A DNA stretch of 60,000 bases. Origin: Mesostigma viride (Eukaryota; Streptophyta; Mesostigmatophyceae; Mesostigmatales; Mesostigmataceae). The notes under the pieces are model-generated. The model was not told the DNA's origin. It saw nothing but the letters and a program-made list of their open reading frames with translations, and did not search any database. The position numbers were made by a program, and so were the translations under genes. How positions within the stretch are numbered: the first letter of the stretch is position 1; each line of letters opens with the position of its first letter. The stretch lies in contig RPFO01000154.1 of NCBI GenBank assembly GCA_009746045.1, forward strand, positions 8,029,693 through 8,089,692, given 5' to 3'. This document shows, in pieces, positions 11,302 through 20,972 of this stretch.

Positions 11302-12614
11302 CCGGGTTGGTCAGTACGCCGTACGAAGCCGCAAAAATACGGGAAAACGTACACTGAAGGCCTCCGCCGTATATACGCGTACTTTACTTCAGAATACGCG
11401 GTTGGGACTTAGAATTTTTCGGGGGTACCAGCGGGCAGCGGGCACTGCTGGCGCGGTGCCCAGGTTCTGGGCGCGGCGCGTTCACTGCACATTTGAGATT
11501 TTTACTACTAGAAGTAGATGCGTACAGTTCTTTCCATAAAGCGCAAGCCTTGCAAAATCTTTGGCCGGTAGGAGACAGCTAGGACTAGGTACATACATAA
11601 CGCATAATGCCAGCAAATGCCAGCTGTGCTACTGACGGTGTAATGCAATATAGCGACGACGAGGCCAGTGCGACTGTGCGATATATAGTGTGCAGCCATT
11701 TTCGATTTGCAGCCATGCCGAAGAAAGGGCCTGAATGGGATTTCGTTGTCGAGAAGAAAGAAGCAGTCACAGATGCTGTTAGTAACACAACGCAGTATGT
11801 GTCGAGGATGTTCTGCTCATTTTGCAACAAGAACTTCTCCTACAAGGCGGGGCCAATCAGCGTATTCCGAGTCCGTGCACACTTTGCCGGAATCGCAGGG
11901 GAAGGGATGTTACCCTGCGACAAAATTCCACCGAATATCCGGAGCAGGTTTCTCAGGATTGCTAACAACAAGTTGCAGAAGTCAGACGCCAAGAAGCAGC
12001 ACAATTTGAACAGGGCAATGGCGGAGATGGGAGGGGCTGCGCCGGCTGATCATGACTTGTCGTCGGTTCCCAGCAAAGGCCAGCTGAGCATCACCAAATG
12101 GCTGGTTCCCGTCGACGAGAAAGGTGTCCAGCTGCTGGCTGCCGAATTTTTTATCGAGAACGGCATTGCCTTCAATGCGGCTGAGAGCGCCTCTTTCAAG
12201 CAGATGGTGGCCGGCATCATCCAGTACAAAGGAGGGCACGCCACCCCTCCTTCTCGGAGTTGTGTCTTATGTTCTCTCATGCATTATATAGTGGATGGCT
12301 TTCCTTACAATCAATTTATTAATTGATTCCTTACTATTCCCGTTGCAGCCTGCTCCCCCCTGCATTTAACAAATCATAATCAGATAGGATTCCAGGGCAT
12401 AATTAAATGGAAGATGTTAATAAATAAGCATATACACCAATTTCAGTTGCAATAACTGCATGACCATCATCAAGGAGCGTGCTAATTGGGTGACTGACAA
12501 TTGGACCACAAAAACTGTCGCGTATTTTACCGCCACGTATTTTACACCCCCCACGTATAATACGCGTATTTTAGGTCCGCGTATTATACCCCGTACCCGT
12601 ATTTGCCAACCCGG
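11302..12614 (+). mobile_element. Truncated hAT-type DNA transposon
   Basis: The 1313-bp insert is bounded by inverted ends CCGGGTTGG and CCAACCCGG and flanked by CCCACACC on both sides (11294-11301 and 12615-12622), the 8-bp duplication expected for hAT. Subterminal regions are packed with CGCGTATTTTA-like repeats in both orientations. It encodes only the N-terminal part of a transposase, so it is probably non-autonomous. Confidence 0.88.
11715..12326 (+). pseudogene. hAT transposase N-terminal fragment (BED zinc finger)
   Basis: About 203 residues from MPKKGPEWDFVV. A BED-type finger is visible at about 35-75: CSFCNKNFS, then RVRAHFAGIAGEGMLPC, matching the CxxC ... H ... C pattern of hAT transposases. 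Residues about 130-180 (ITKWLVPVD, AAEFFIENGIAFN, SFKQMV) match the region before the RNase H-like core. The catalytic core and the C-terminal dimerisation domain are missing. A further scrap (IIKERANWVTDNWT) lies at about 12463-12510, near the right end. The start was chosen at the ATG preceding the first conserved residues. Confidence 0.85.
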
Positions 12615-14056
12615 CCCACACCTGGGTGAGTCTCAGATGGGTTTCCGTCGTGGTCGTAACATTGTCATGGCTGTGTTTGTCGCGCACCGGTTGATGGAGG
12701 AGGTGCGTCGCCTTCCCCCTGACAGTTTGCCGCTGGTCTTCATTTTTGTTGACTATATCAAGGCCTTTGACACGGTTCTCTGGGAGGCTCTTTGGGCCAT
12801 CCTAGCTCTGGATCGGGTACCACCTGCGTTTATTGCTGCCATTCGCCGACTGTATGAGGGCTCACAGGCAGTAGTGCGGACTGCGGAAGGCACCACCCCA
12901 CCATTCCCCCTTCACCACGGGGTGTGGCAAGGTTGTGTCCTGTCCCCATACCTGTTCATTATTGTCGTGGATCACGTCATGCGCCGGGCACGTGCGCGCT
13001 TTACTGCTCTTAAGGGGTTCGAGCCAGGCTTGGACATCCTTAACGTGAAAGAGCACGGCGGGGTTAGACCTGGTTACCGCCTTGCCGACCTGATTTATGC
13101 GGATGACACCACCCTCATCGAGAGCCCCGAGCACATTCAGACCTGGCTGGACTGTCTGGGCCTGGAGGCGCGGGCGGTGGGGTTGGAGATTAGTGTCAAA
13201 ACTGAGACGATGGTGATTGGGGCCTCCAGCCCACCGCCGCTGCCGCGCCTGCTCGACGGGACGGAGGTCCCGTTCCGCGACCGCTTCAAGCTGTTGGGGA
13301 GTTGGCTTCCTGACACTGCCGACGATGTGGACACACGCATCGGCCTTGCCTGGGCCAAGCTCCGTTCGCTCAAAACCTACTGGCGCTCGAAGGGCCTGGG
13401 CGAGCACCGCAAGCGCATGCTCTTCAAGGTCCGATCGTCCTCACGGTGCTCACGTATGGCGCCGAGGCGTGGACCATCCCACCCAAACTGGCAGCTAGGC
13501 TAGACGGCACGGTTTACAGGATGAGCACTCCGTCAGGTCCTTAACGTAGGGTTTTCCGAGCGTCCGTCATCCGAGTCTTTGTATCATGGCATGCCTCGTA
13601 TTTCGGACGAGATTAGGCAGCGTAGGATAGCATTTGTAGGACACCTTGCTCGCACCAGCCAGGTCGACACCGCCCTTGGCCTGGCCGGCCCCCAGCGGCT
13701 TGGCCAGCCAGGGCCGGACACATTCTGACCTGGCCTGGCCCCGAGGGCATTCCCAAAAGGGTAGGGAAACCTGTCACGACCTACATCCAGATGTTGCTGG
13801 ACGACCTAGTGGTCCCAGCCCAGTTTGAGCACCGCATCCACTCTCTCTCCCGTCTTTGGACTGCCATGCAGGACAAGACGGCGCGGTGGAAGAAGATTGT
13901 CAAGGCGCACACGCCCGACCCTGTGGGCAAGCCCCCTCCCCCCAAGCGGAGGAGGCGTTTTGATGAGTAGTGTAGTTAGGATTTTCTAGATAGCTTAGAG
14001 TTAGGATAGTTCGATCACGCTGCTTCCTCCACCCCATCCATCATGGAATATGTGCT

Positions 14057-14081
14057 ACATGACCTCCCCACGGAGGCATGT
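14057..14081 (+). repeat. LINE 3' hairpin (copy D)
   Basis: ACATG, AC, CTCC, loop CCAC, GGAG, G, CATGT, followed by AATTTAATTTAATTT. It is identical in sequence to the copy B hairpin. Confidence 0.75.
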
Positions 14082-14276
14082 TATAATTTAATTTAATTTA
14101 ATTTAAGGATGAACTAATGCTTATAAAAATAAACGCGGATAAGATAACAGCAGCTACCATGGTCCAGATTTCCTAGATTTCTGGCCTGGGCTGCTTTATT
14201 ACTAAGTGAGACAACTATTCCTGGACGCATGGCGATCCAACGAAAGGACTATTAACTTGAGACAACTATGAAGTGT

Positions 14277-15450
14277 AGTGGATTATGTTATGCGCCAGGC
14301 ACGTGCTCGCTTTGCTAGCATTGCAGGCCGTGCCCCTGGCCTAGCGATCACGAACGAGCTTGGGGAAGGGGGGCCGACTAACAAGCAGAACTTACTAGCT
14401 GACCTCATTTACTGATGCCGACGCCATCACGCTCATCGAGAAGCCGGAGTCTGCCCAACTTTGGCTGGACTGCCTGGCGCTCGAGGCTCGGGCGGTTGGT
14501 CTAGAAATCAGCCCCAAAACGGAGGCCCTGGCCCTCGGCATGGCAGGGCCCCCGCCCACACTCCGCCTCTTAGACGACACCGAGGTCAACTACCCTACTT
14601 CAGGCCGCTTCAAGCTGCTCGGCAGTTGGCTTCCCGACTGCGAGGACGACCTGACGACACGGATCGGCATGGCATGGGCGCACCTCCATGACCACCGCCG
14701 CTGGTGGAGCAACCCCGCCCAGCTACCCCGGATCATCAAGCGTGACCTCTTCAAGGTCGTCATTCTGACGATCCTGACCTACGGCGCCGAGACCTGGACA
14801 CTGACGCAGGAGCTGGAGCAACGACTCGATGGCAACGTCACCAAGATGCTGCGCAAGGCCCTCAGTAACATCCCCTTTGGTTTGCACATTAGGAGGATTT
14901 GTACGCTGATTTGCCCTATGTTTCCCACATTCTTAGTAGGCACAGGCGCCTGGGCCTAGCCGGGCACCTGGCCCGCACAGATCAGGTAGACACATCAGAT
15001 AGACCAGCTGGCACCAAGCCCGCCCATGCAGCCTGGGCGTTATTCTGATCCAGCCTGGGCGTTATGTCCTCACCTGGCGTGCCCAGCCCAGGCCGCGCGT
15101 GGCAGGGCCGCCACCCATGGACTTTTCGTGATAGACTCGGCATGGACATGTGCTACACTATAGACGTGACGGGCTCACACCCGGGCAGCCTCCTGTTTTG
15201 TCTGTAATATGGAGGCAGATGGTGCGCAAGGATAGATGGCAAGAAGTGATGAAGGAGACCACTCCCAAGTCTGTGGGGGCTCCGCGTGTGACCAAGTATG
15301 GCATTCATAGCGATTCGGGCCGCGGTGCCCACACCCCTGTAACTAGGACCTAGATAGCTTACACCATCCATTCCATCCCATGTTCCCCTCCCACTGAGGA
15401 CTTATGCTCTACTGAGGACGCAGTCACGTGTCTATTAATTAATTAATCAA
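14277..15450 (+). mobile_element. LINE copy E (second family), 5'-truncated
   Basis: It begins inside the RT palm (VMRQARARFASIAGR) and passes the catalytic region with a frame break at about 14410 (LADLIY then DADAITLIEKPE). It continues through SGRFKLLGSWLPDCEDDL, LTYGAETWTLTQELEQRLDG and a C-terminal block ending GAHTPVTRT. It differs clearly from the A/B/D/G family but is colinear with it. Several stops and shifts lie between 14940 and 15150. The tail has a damaged CACGTGAC hairpin and a TTAA repeat. Its near-identical inverted partner is copy F. Confidence 0.88.
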
Positions 15451-15459
15451 TTAATTAAT

Positions 15460-15766
15460 GGAGGCAGACGGGTACGCAAGGATAGATGGCGAGTCGTGAT
15501 GAAGTAGACCACCCCCAAGTCTGTGGGGGCTCCACGTGTGACCACGTATGGCATTCATATAGCGATTCGGGCCGTGGTGCCCACAACCCTGTAACTAGAA
15601 CCGAGATAGCTTACATCATCCATTCCATCCCATGCAGTTTCATCCATCGGGGTTAATGCTCCGTGACTCCCCAACGGGAGCACGAGTCTAATTAATCCCA
15701 TGTTCCCCTCCCACTGAGGACTTATGCTCACGTGACGCAGTCACGTGTCTATTAATTAATTAACTA
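15460..15766 (+). mobile_element. LINE 3'-end fragment with chimeric tail
   Basis: This repeats the last part of copy E (from GGAGGCAGACGG, matching 15211). It then shows two tail types in series: first the GTGACTCCCCAACGGGAGCA hairpin (15663-15683) with a short AATTAAT, then the CACGTGAC hairpin (15729-15747) with a longer TTAA tract. At 50933 the first type is a 3' end on its own. Confidence 0.7.
15729..15747 (+). repeat. LINE 3' hairpin, CACGTGAC type
   Basis: CACGTGAC-GCA-GTCACGTG, a perfect 8-bp stem. TCTATTAATTAATTAA follows directly. The same unit is found inverted at 505, 16219 and 17881. Confidence 0.8.
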
Positions 15767-16134
15767 TATGAAGTGCATTAGACAACTACACCTGGACGCA
15801 TAGTACTTACTTACTTACGCCTGGACGCATGGCGATCCAACGCCGTGGAAAAACTAGGGTAGTTGTCTGAGAGGAAAGACGTGAAGGCCGCGGGAGCCGC
15901 GTGGCTATCTCTAGGAAGACCTGCATGGAGGGAGACAGAGGGTAACAAGAAAGGTTGATAGGGAAAACGTACACACACACATACACACACACACACACCA
16001 CCACCACCACCAGTTCAACAACAACAACAATAATAACAACCAAAACTAAGAATGAAAAGAGGGAACGCATACACACATACACGAAGGGGCTAGCCTAAAA
16101 GAAAAAGTAAGGAGGATACATTACTTACTTAAAC
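15767..16134. repeat. Simple-sequence-rich spacer
   Basis: No gene is seen. Two copies of a CCTGGACGCATGGCGATCCA-type repeat (intact at about 15823, partial at 15791) also match 14221. A CA-rich tract runs from about 15970 to 16000, followed by CCA and CAA repeats. Confidence 0.5.
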
Positions 16135-16237
16135 TTAATTAATTAATTAATTAATTAATTAGTTAATTAATTAATTAATTAGTTAATTAATTAATTAATT
16201 AGTTAATTAATTAATAGACACGTGACTGCGTCACGTG
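16135..16237 (-). repeat. TTAA tract and CACGTGAC hairpin (tail of copy F)
   Basis: About 80 bp of TTAA repeats precede a perfect CACGTGAC hairpin at 16219-16237. Read on the minus strand, this is the 3' tail of LINE copy F. Confidence 0.8.
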
Positions 16238-16261
16238 AGCGTAAGTCCTCAGTGGGAGGGG

Positions 16262-17690
16262 AACATGGGATGGAATGGATGGTGTAAGCTACTATCTAGG
16301 TCCTAGTTACAGGGGTGTGGGCACCACGGCCCGAATCGCTATGAATGCCATACGCAGTCACACGCGGAGCCCCCACAGACTTGGGGGTGGTCTCCTTCAT
16401 CACTTCTTGCCATCTATCCTTGCGCACCATCTGCCTCCATATTACAGACAAACCAGGAGGCTGCCCGGGTGTGAGCCCGTCACGTCTAGTGTAGCACATG
16501 TTCATGCTGAGTCTATCACGAAAAGTCCATGGGTGGCGGCCCTGCCGCGCGCGGCCTGGGGCACGCCAGGTGAGGACATATCGCCCAGGCTGGGCGGGCT
16601 TGGTGCCAGCTCAGGTCTATCTGATGTGTCTACCTGATCTGTGCGGGCCAGGTGCCCGGCTAGGCCCAGGCACCTGTGCCTACTAAGAATGTGGGAAACA
16701 TAGGGCAAATAAGCGTACAAATCCTCCTAATGTGCAAACCAAAGGGGATGTTACTGAGGGCCTTGCGCAGCATCTTGGTGACGTTGCCATCGAGTCGTTG
16801 CTCCAGCTCCTGCGTCAGTGTCCAGGTCTCGGCGCCGTAGGTCAGGATCGTCAGAATGACGACCTTGAAGAGGTCACGTCTGACGATCCGGGGTAGCTGG
16901 GCGGGGTTGCTGCACCAGCGGCGGTGGTCATGGAGGTGCGCCCACAGTCCATGCCGATCCGTGTCGTCATGTCGTCCTCGCAGTCGGGAAGCCTGAACTG
17001 CCGAGCAGCTTGAAGCGGCCTGAAGTAGGGTAGTTGACCTCGGTGTCGTCTAAGAGACGGAGCTCAGGTGGGGGGCCGGCCAGGCCAAGGGCCAGGGCCT
17101 CCGTTTTGGGGCTGATTTCTAGACCAACCGCCCGAGCCTCGAGCGCCAGGCAGTCCAGCCAAAGTTGGGCAGACGAGTTCCGGCTTCTCGATGAGCGTGA
17201 TGGCGTCGGCATAAATGAGGTCAGCTAGTAAATTCTGCTTGTTAGTCGGCCCCCCTTCTCCAAGCTCGTTCGTGATCGCTAGGCGAGGGGCACGGCCTGC
17301 AATGCTAGCAAAGCGAGCACGTGCCTGGCGCATAACATGATCCACTACAATAATAAACAGGTACGGCGACAGGACGCAACCCTGCCAGACGCCGGTCCGT
17401 GCAGTGGGCATGGCGGGGTAATATGCCGTGTTGAGTGCGCACCGAAGTGGTCGACCCCTCATACAGCGTGCGGATGACGGTAATCAGGGGAGTGGGGACG
17501 CGAGCGCGAGCAAGTACAGCCCATAGAGCGTCCCAGAGGACAGAATCAAAAGCCTTGATGAAGTCGACGAAGATCAGGATGGCGGGAAACTCACCAGGTT
17601 GCAGGAGAGCGATTTCCTCGAATGAGGCGACGCGCGACGAAGATGGCCATGACGGTGTTGCGCCCAGGACGAAAGAAAGAGGATACATCA
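16262..17690 (-). mobile_element. LINE copy F (second family), inverted partner of E
   Basis: Minus strand, in order: a scrap of the block that precedes the first RT Asp (ILIFVDFIKAFDSVLWDALW), ITVIRTLYEGSTTSVRTQHG, GCVLSPYLFIIVVDHVM, LADLIY then DAITLIEKPE, GRFKLLGS, and the same C-terminal end as copy E. From about 17345 down to 16262 it is almost identical to E. It extends further 5' than E, to about 17690, where purine-rich simple sequence begins. Frame breaks occur near 17400, 17190 and 16980. Confidence 0.88.
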
Positions 17691-18404
17691 CAAAGGGAAA
17701 AACTAAAAAAGAAAAAGAAAGAAAGAAAGAAAGAAAAGAAAATGTAAATAGTAATAATAAGGTTGTCTCCTTGATAATACGAACAATAATAAATAAAGAC
17801 ATAGTAAAGAGTTATGATAATTAATTAATTAATTAATTAATTAATTAATTAATTAATTAATTAATTAATTAATTAATAGACACGTGACTGCGTCACGTGA
17901 GCATAGTAATGATAATAACAAAAACAAAAATGGAATAAAGAAAGAGGTCATTGCTGGGATGTGGTGAGGCACAGGCGATGTTGGAGAATGGTGGGTCAGT
18001 CAGGAGTTCGATGTTTCAGCGCCCATGGGGCCCGGCCGGGGGTCTCCTGTCCAACAGGGTCTAAAGCCTCGTGCCCAGGCCAGCTCGCTCCAATGAAAAA
18101 GTGTAAGTTGAAAAGGGGTAGGCAGTGAAAAAATATACAGGATGAACAAACATAACAGTGAGAGTAATAAACAGAGGAAGGCACATTGAGAAGTGGTAAA
18201 GGAGAGAAAAAAGGAAAGCAAGAAAGAAAATTAAACATAAAAAATATAGTAATAAAATAATGATTGCAATGAAATGAGCTGAGAAGAGCAAATTATTACA
18301 TATGAGAATACAAAATTGTTGAATAGGCATACATAAGAATAACAAGAAGAAAAAGTAAAGTTTAAAAAAAAGAGGTGGGGATGGAAACCCCTTGCAACGA
18401 ACAG

Positions 18405-18464
<60 letters not shown>

Positions 18465-18640
18465 TAACAAGCAAAAATGATTTGTTGTTACATCCTTTGT
18501 TTTGTGCACGTTTGGCTTTTACTTGAGGACTTTTGGATCAGTATTGAGATATTAAGTTATGAAGTTTCCAAGAAGGCGGTACTTGAGACTTATACTTTAT
18601 CAACCAACTGTCAGAAGCCCTCATTGGTCGTGGCCTGATC
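17691..18640. repeat. Simple-sequence-rich spacer
   Basis: It contains GAAA-rich sequence, a GGTTGTCTCCTTGAT end (17761-17775), about 60 bp of TTAA repeats (17819-17877) with a CACGTGAC hairpin (17881-17899), long A-rich sequence, and a 56-bp AC dinucleotide tract (18407-18462). No gene is seen. Open frames here are artefacts of low complexity. Confidence 0.7.
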
Positions 18641-18654
18641 CACGTGGGGTTATA

Positions 18655-19323
18655 GTTTGATGACAGGCCTCACCGCCCAGGCGGTGAAGGACATTGCCGC
18701 CAAGCCAGCCCTTGCTGGACTGGCCGGCGATGCTCCTTTCATCACGACCTGGGCGGACATACCACCTCCACCACCTCCGCCGTCGCAGCCCAGCTCCAAC
18801 GGCAGACGCTTGACCTCCGCGAGGAGGCCGAGCTCACCAAGCGCAGCCTCAACGCCATACTCAAGAACTTCGACATGGAGGAAGGTGAGAATTCCGAGAA
18901 GCTTGCACGTGCGTTTGAGAGCAAAATCCTTGCACGCATGGGCCTTCTTGGTGAGATTAAGCTGACCGCCCACCGCCTCCCCCGTGCGCGGGGTAAGGCA
19001 GGGGCGCCTCCGCTTCTTCTCATCTTTGAGAGCCCAGCGGACAAGATTTCGTTTCTCAGACGCCGCAAGCGGCTCGAGAACACTCCCTTCACCCTTGACG
19101 ACGACTTGACCCTGGCGCAGCAACAACGGCGAAGGGAGCTATATGGCCGACCTACCTCCAGCTCCGGCAGACCAAGGCGGGCCAGCGCCGGTGTACTGGA
19201 ACTGAGGGGGCGGCCATCTACGTCGGCCACAAGCGGCCTGGCACGCGACCCCCTCGACCACCGCGGCCCCAGCGACTCCAGAAGCCCCAGCTTAGGGGAA
19301 TACAGTAGCAGTAGTGTAGAATA
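18655..19323 (+). pseudogene. LINE ORF1-protein remnant
   Basis: It matches the ORF1 protein at 38193-39233 over its second half: GLTAQAVKDIAAKPALAGLA, then after a frame change KLARAFESKILARMGLLGEI, FTLDDDLTLAQQQRRREL. Family knowledge places ORF1 proteins as RNA-binding, coiled-coil partners of LINE RNA. The sequence is frame-shifted near 18780 and 19140 and is not functional. Confidence 0.8.
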
Positions 19324-19474
19324 GTTAGACAGTGGCCTTGTACATGCCCGCCTACTACAGGCACTATACCTGCTGAGGCCTAGCATTTTTAGTCATGTAC
19401 ATGTGTGCCTATGATGAGCCACCCTCCAGATGATGCCTAGCTTTATTTAATTATGCAGTGCCCATGCAGGGAGT

Positions 19475-20700
19475 GCGGACTGCGGAAGGCACCACCCCAC
19501 CATTCCCCCTTCACCACGGGGTGTGGCAAGGTTGTGTCCTGTCTCCATACCTGTTCATTATTGTCGTGGACCACGTCATGCGCCAGGCACGTGCGCGCTT
19601 TACTGCTCTTAAGGGGTTCGAGCCAGGCTTGGACATCCTTAACGAGCGTGGGCACGGCGGGGTTAGCACGGGTTACCGCCTGGCTGACCTGATTTATGCG
19701 GATGACACCACCCTCATCGAGAGCCCCGAGCACATTCAGACCTGGCTGGACTGTCTGGGCCTGGAGGCGAGGGCGGTGGGGTTGGAGATTAGTGTCAAAA
19801 CTGAGGCGATGGTGATTGGGGCCTCCAGTCGCCCACCGCTGCCGCGCCTGCTCGACGGGACGGAGGTCCCATTCCGCGACCGCTTCAGGCTGTTGGGGAG
19901 TTGGCTCCCTGACACTGCCGACGATGTGGACACCCGCATCGGCCTTTCCTGGGCCAAGCTCCGTTCGCTCAACACCTACTGGCGCTCCAAGGGCCTGGAC
20001 GAGCACCGCAAGCGCATGCTCTTCAAGGTCCTCGTCCTCACGGTGCTCACGTATGGCGCCGAGGCATGGACACTCACGGCAACACTGGCAGCCAAGCTCG
20101 ACGGCACGGTAACCAGGATGCTCCGACAGGTCCTGAATGTAGGGTTTTCTCAGCGTAGGTCATTAGAGTCTTTGTATCACGGTATGCCTCGTATTTCGGA
20201 TTAGATTAGGCAGCGTAGGATAGCATTTGTAGGACATCTTGCTCGCACCAGCCAGGTCGACACCGCCCTTGGTCTGGCCGGTCCCCAGCGGCTCGGCCAA
20301 CCAGGGCGGCATATTTTGACCTGGCCTGGCCCCAAGAACATCCCTAAAAGGGTAGGGAAACATGCCATGACCTACACCCAGATGTTGCTGGACGACCTAG
20401 TGGTCCCAGCCCAGTTTGAGTACCGCATCCACTCTCTCTCCCGTCTTTGGACTGTCATGCAGGACAAGACGCGGTGGAAGAAGATTGTCAAGGCGCACAC
20501 GCCAGCCCCTGTGGGCAAGCCGCCTCCCCCCAAGAGGAGGAGCCGTTTTGATGAGTAGCGTAGATAGGCTTTTCTAGACTATATATAGCTTAGAGTTAGG
20601 TTAGTTCGATTACGCGGCTTCCTCCACACCACCCATCCAACCTGGAATATGTGCTACATGATCTCCCAACGGAGACATGTTATAATTTATTTTTTTTTTA
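19475..20700 (+). mobile_element. LINE copy G, 5'-truncated, with target duplication
   Basis: It starts abruptly at the palm (VRTAEGTTPPFPLHHGVWQG). The frame stays open through YADD and LTYGAEAWTLTATL to a TAG after GMPRISD (20202-20204), then continues to KRRSRFDE. The hairpin at 20656-20680 and a T-rich tail end it. It is flanked by an 11-bp repeat, ATGCAGGGAGT, as expected for target-primed reverse transcription. It is the best-preserved palm among family-one copies here. Confidence 0.9.
20656..20680 (+). repeat. LINE 3' hairpin (copy G)
   Basis: ACATG, AT, CTCC, loop CAAC, GGAG, A, CATGT. It is followed by ATAATTTATTTT. Confidence 0.75.
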
Positions 20701-20927
20701 ATGCAGGGAGTCACTCTCTGCTGAGAAGCCCTGCCCTAGCTCTTGTATAGCTATGCTGATCTTCCCCACCTATGACGGGCTACCCTTAGCTGGGTGTTGC
20801 CCGAGACTCTGGGTGGTGCAGGTGCCCTAGTGCACCTAGAGCAAGTGTTGTTTACATTCCCACCCTTGCAGGAAGTAGCTTAGAATGTATTATAGGCCAT
20901 ATGCCCCTTCTCTGGGCTATGTGCTAC

Positions 20928-20950
20928 AGATACTCCCAACGGAGTTATGT
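20928..20950 (+). repeat. 3' hairpin of the ORF1-bearing element
   Basis: GATA, CTCC, loop CAAC, GGAG, TTATG. It lies before the TTAA tail at 20955-20972. The loop and upper stem match the family-one LINE tails although the surrounding sequence differs. Confidence 0.65.
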
Positions 20951-20972
20951 TCCTAATTAATTAATTAATTAA

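Larger units (their letters stand above)
10613..14104 (+). mobile_element. LINE copy C/D, split by a hAT insertion
   Basis: The 5' part (10613-11301) covers the pre-RT region (KDMWYHLDRLGG) and RT fingers. The 3' part (12615-14104) continues from HLGESQMGFRRGRN through FVDYIKAFDTVLW, GCVLSPYLFIIVVDHVM and the catalytic YADD to the C-terminal block. The break falls inside one codon run that copy B preserves, and an 8-bp duplication flanks the insert, so the halves were one element. A frame break after YKKGS and others near 13430 and 13520 show the copy is inactive. Its 3' end holds the hairpin at 14057-14081 and an AATTT-repeat tail. Confidence 0.9.
18650..20972 (+). mobile_element. ORF1-bearing LINE derivative, split by LINE copy G
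   Basis: The left part (18650-19474) holds a degraded LINE ORF1. The 3' untranslated part continues after the insert at 20701 and ends with a hairpin (about 20928-20950) and a TTAA tail. The join is marked by ATGCAGGGAGT at 19464-19474 and 20701-20711. The intact partner at 37700-39500 has the same order, ORF1 then 3' region with no reverse transcriptase between. The element therefore appears to be naturally RT-less. Confidence 0.75.

Noticed and set aside
18061-18509. Cys/Val-rich open frames
   Set aside because: They are translations of the AC repeat and neighbouring A-rich sequence.
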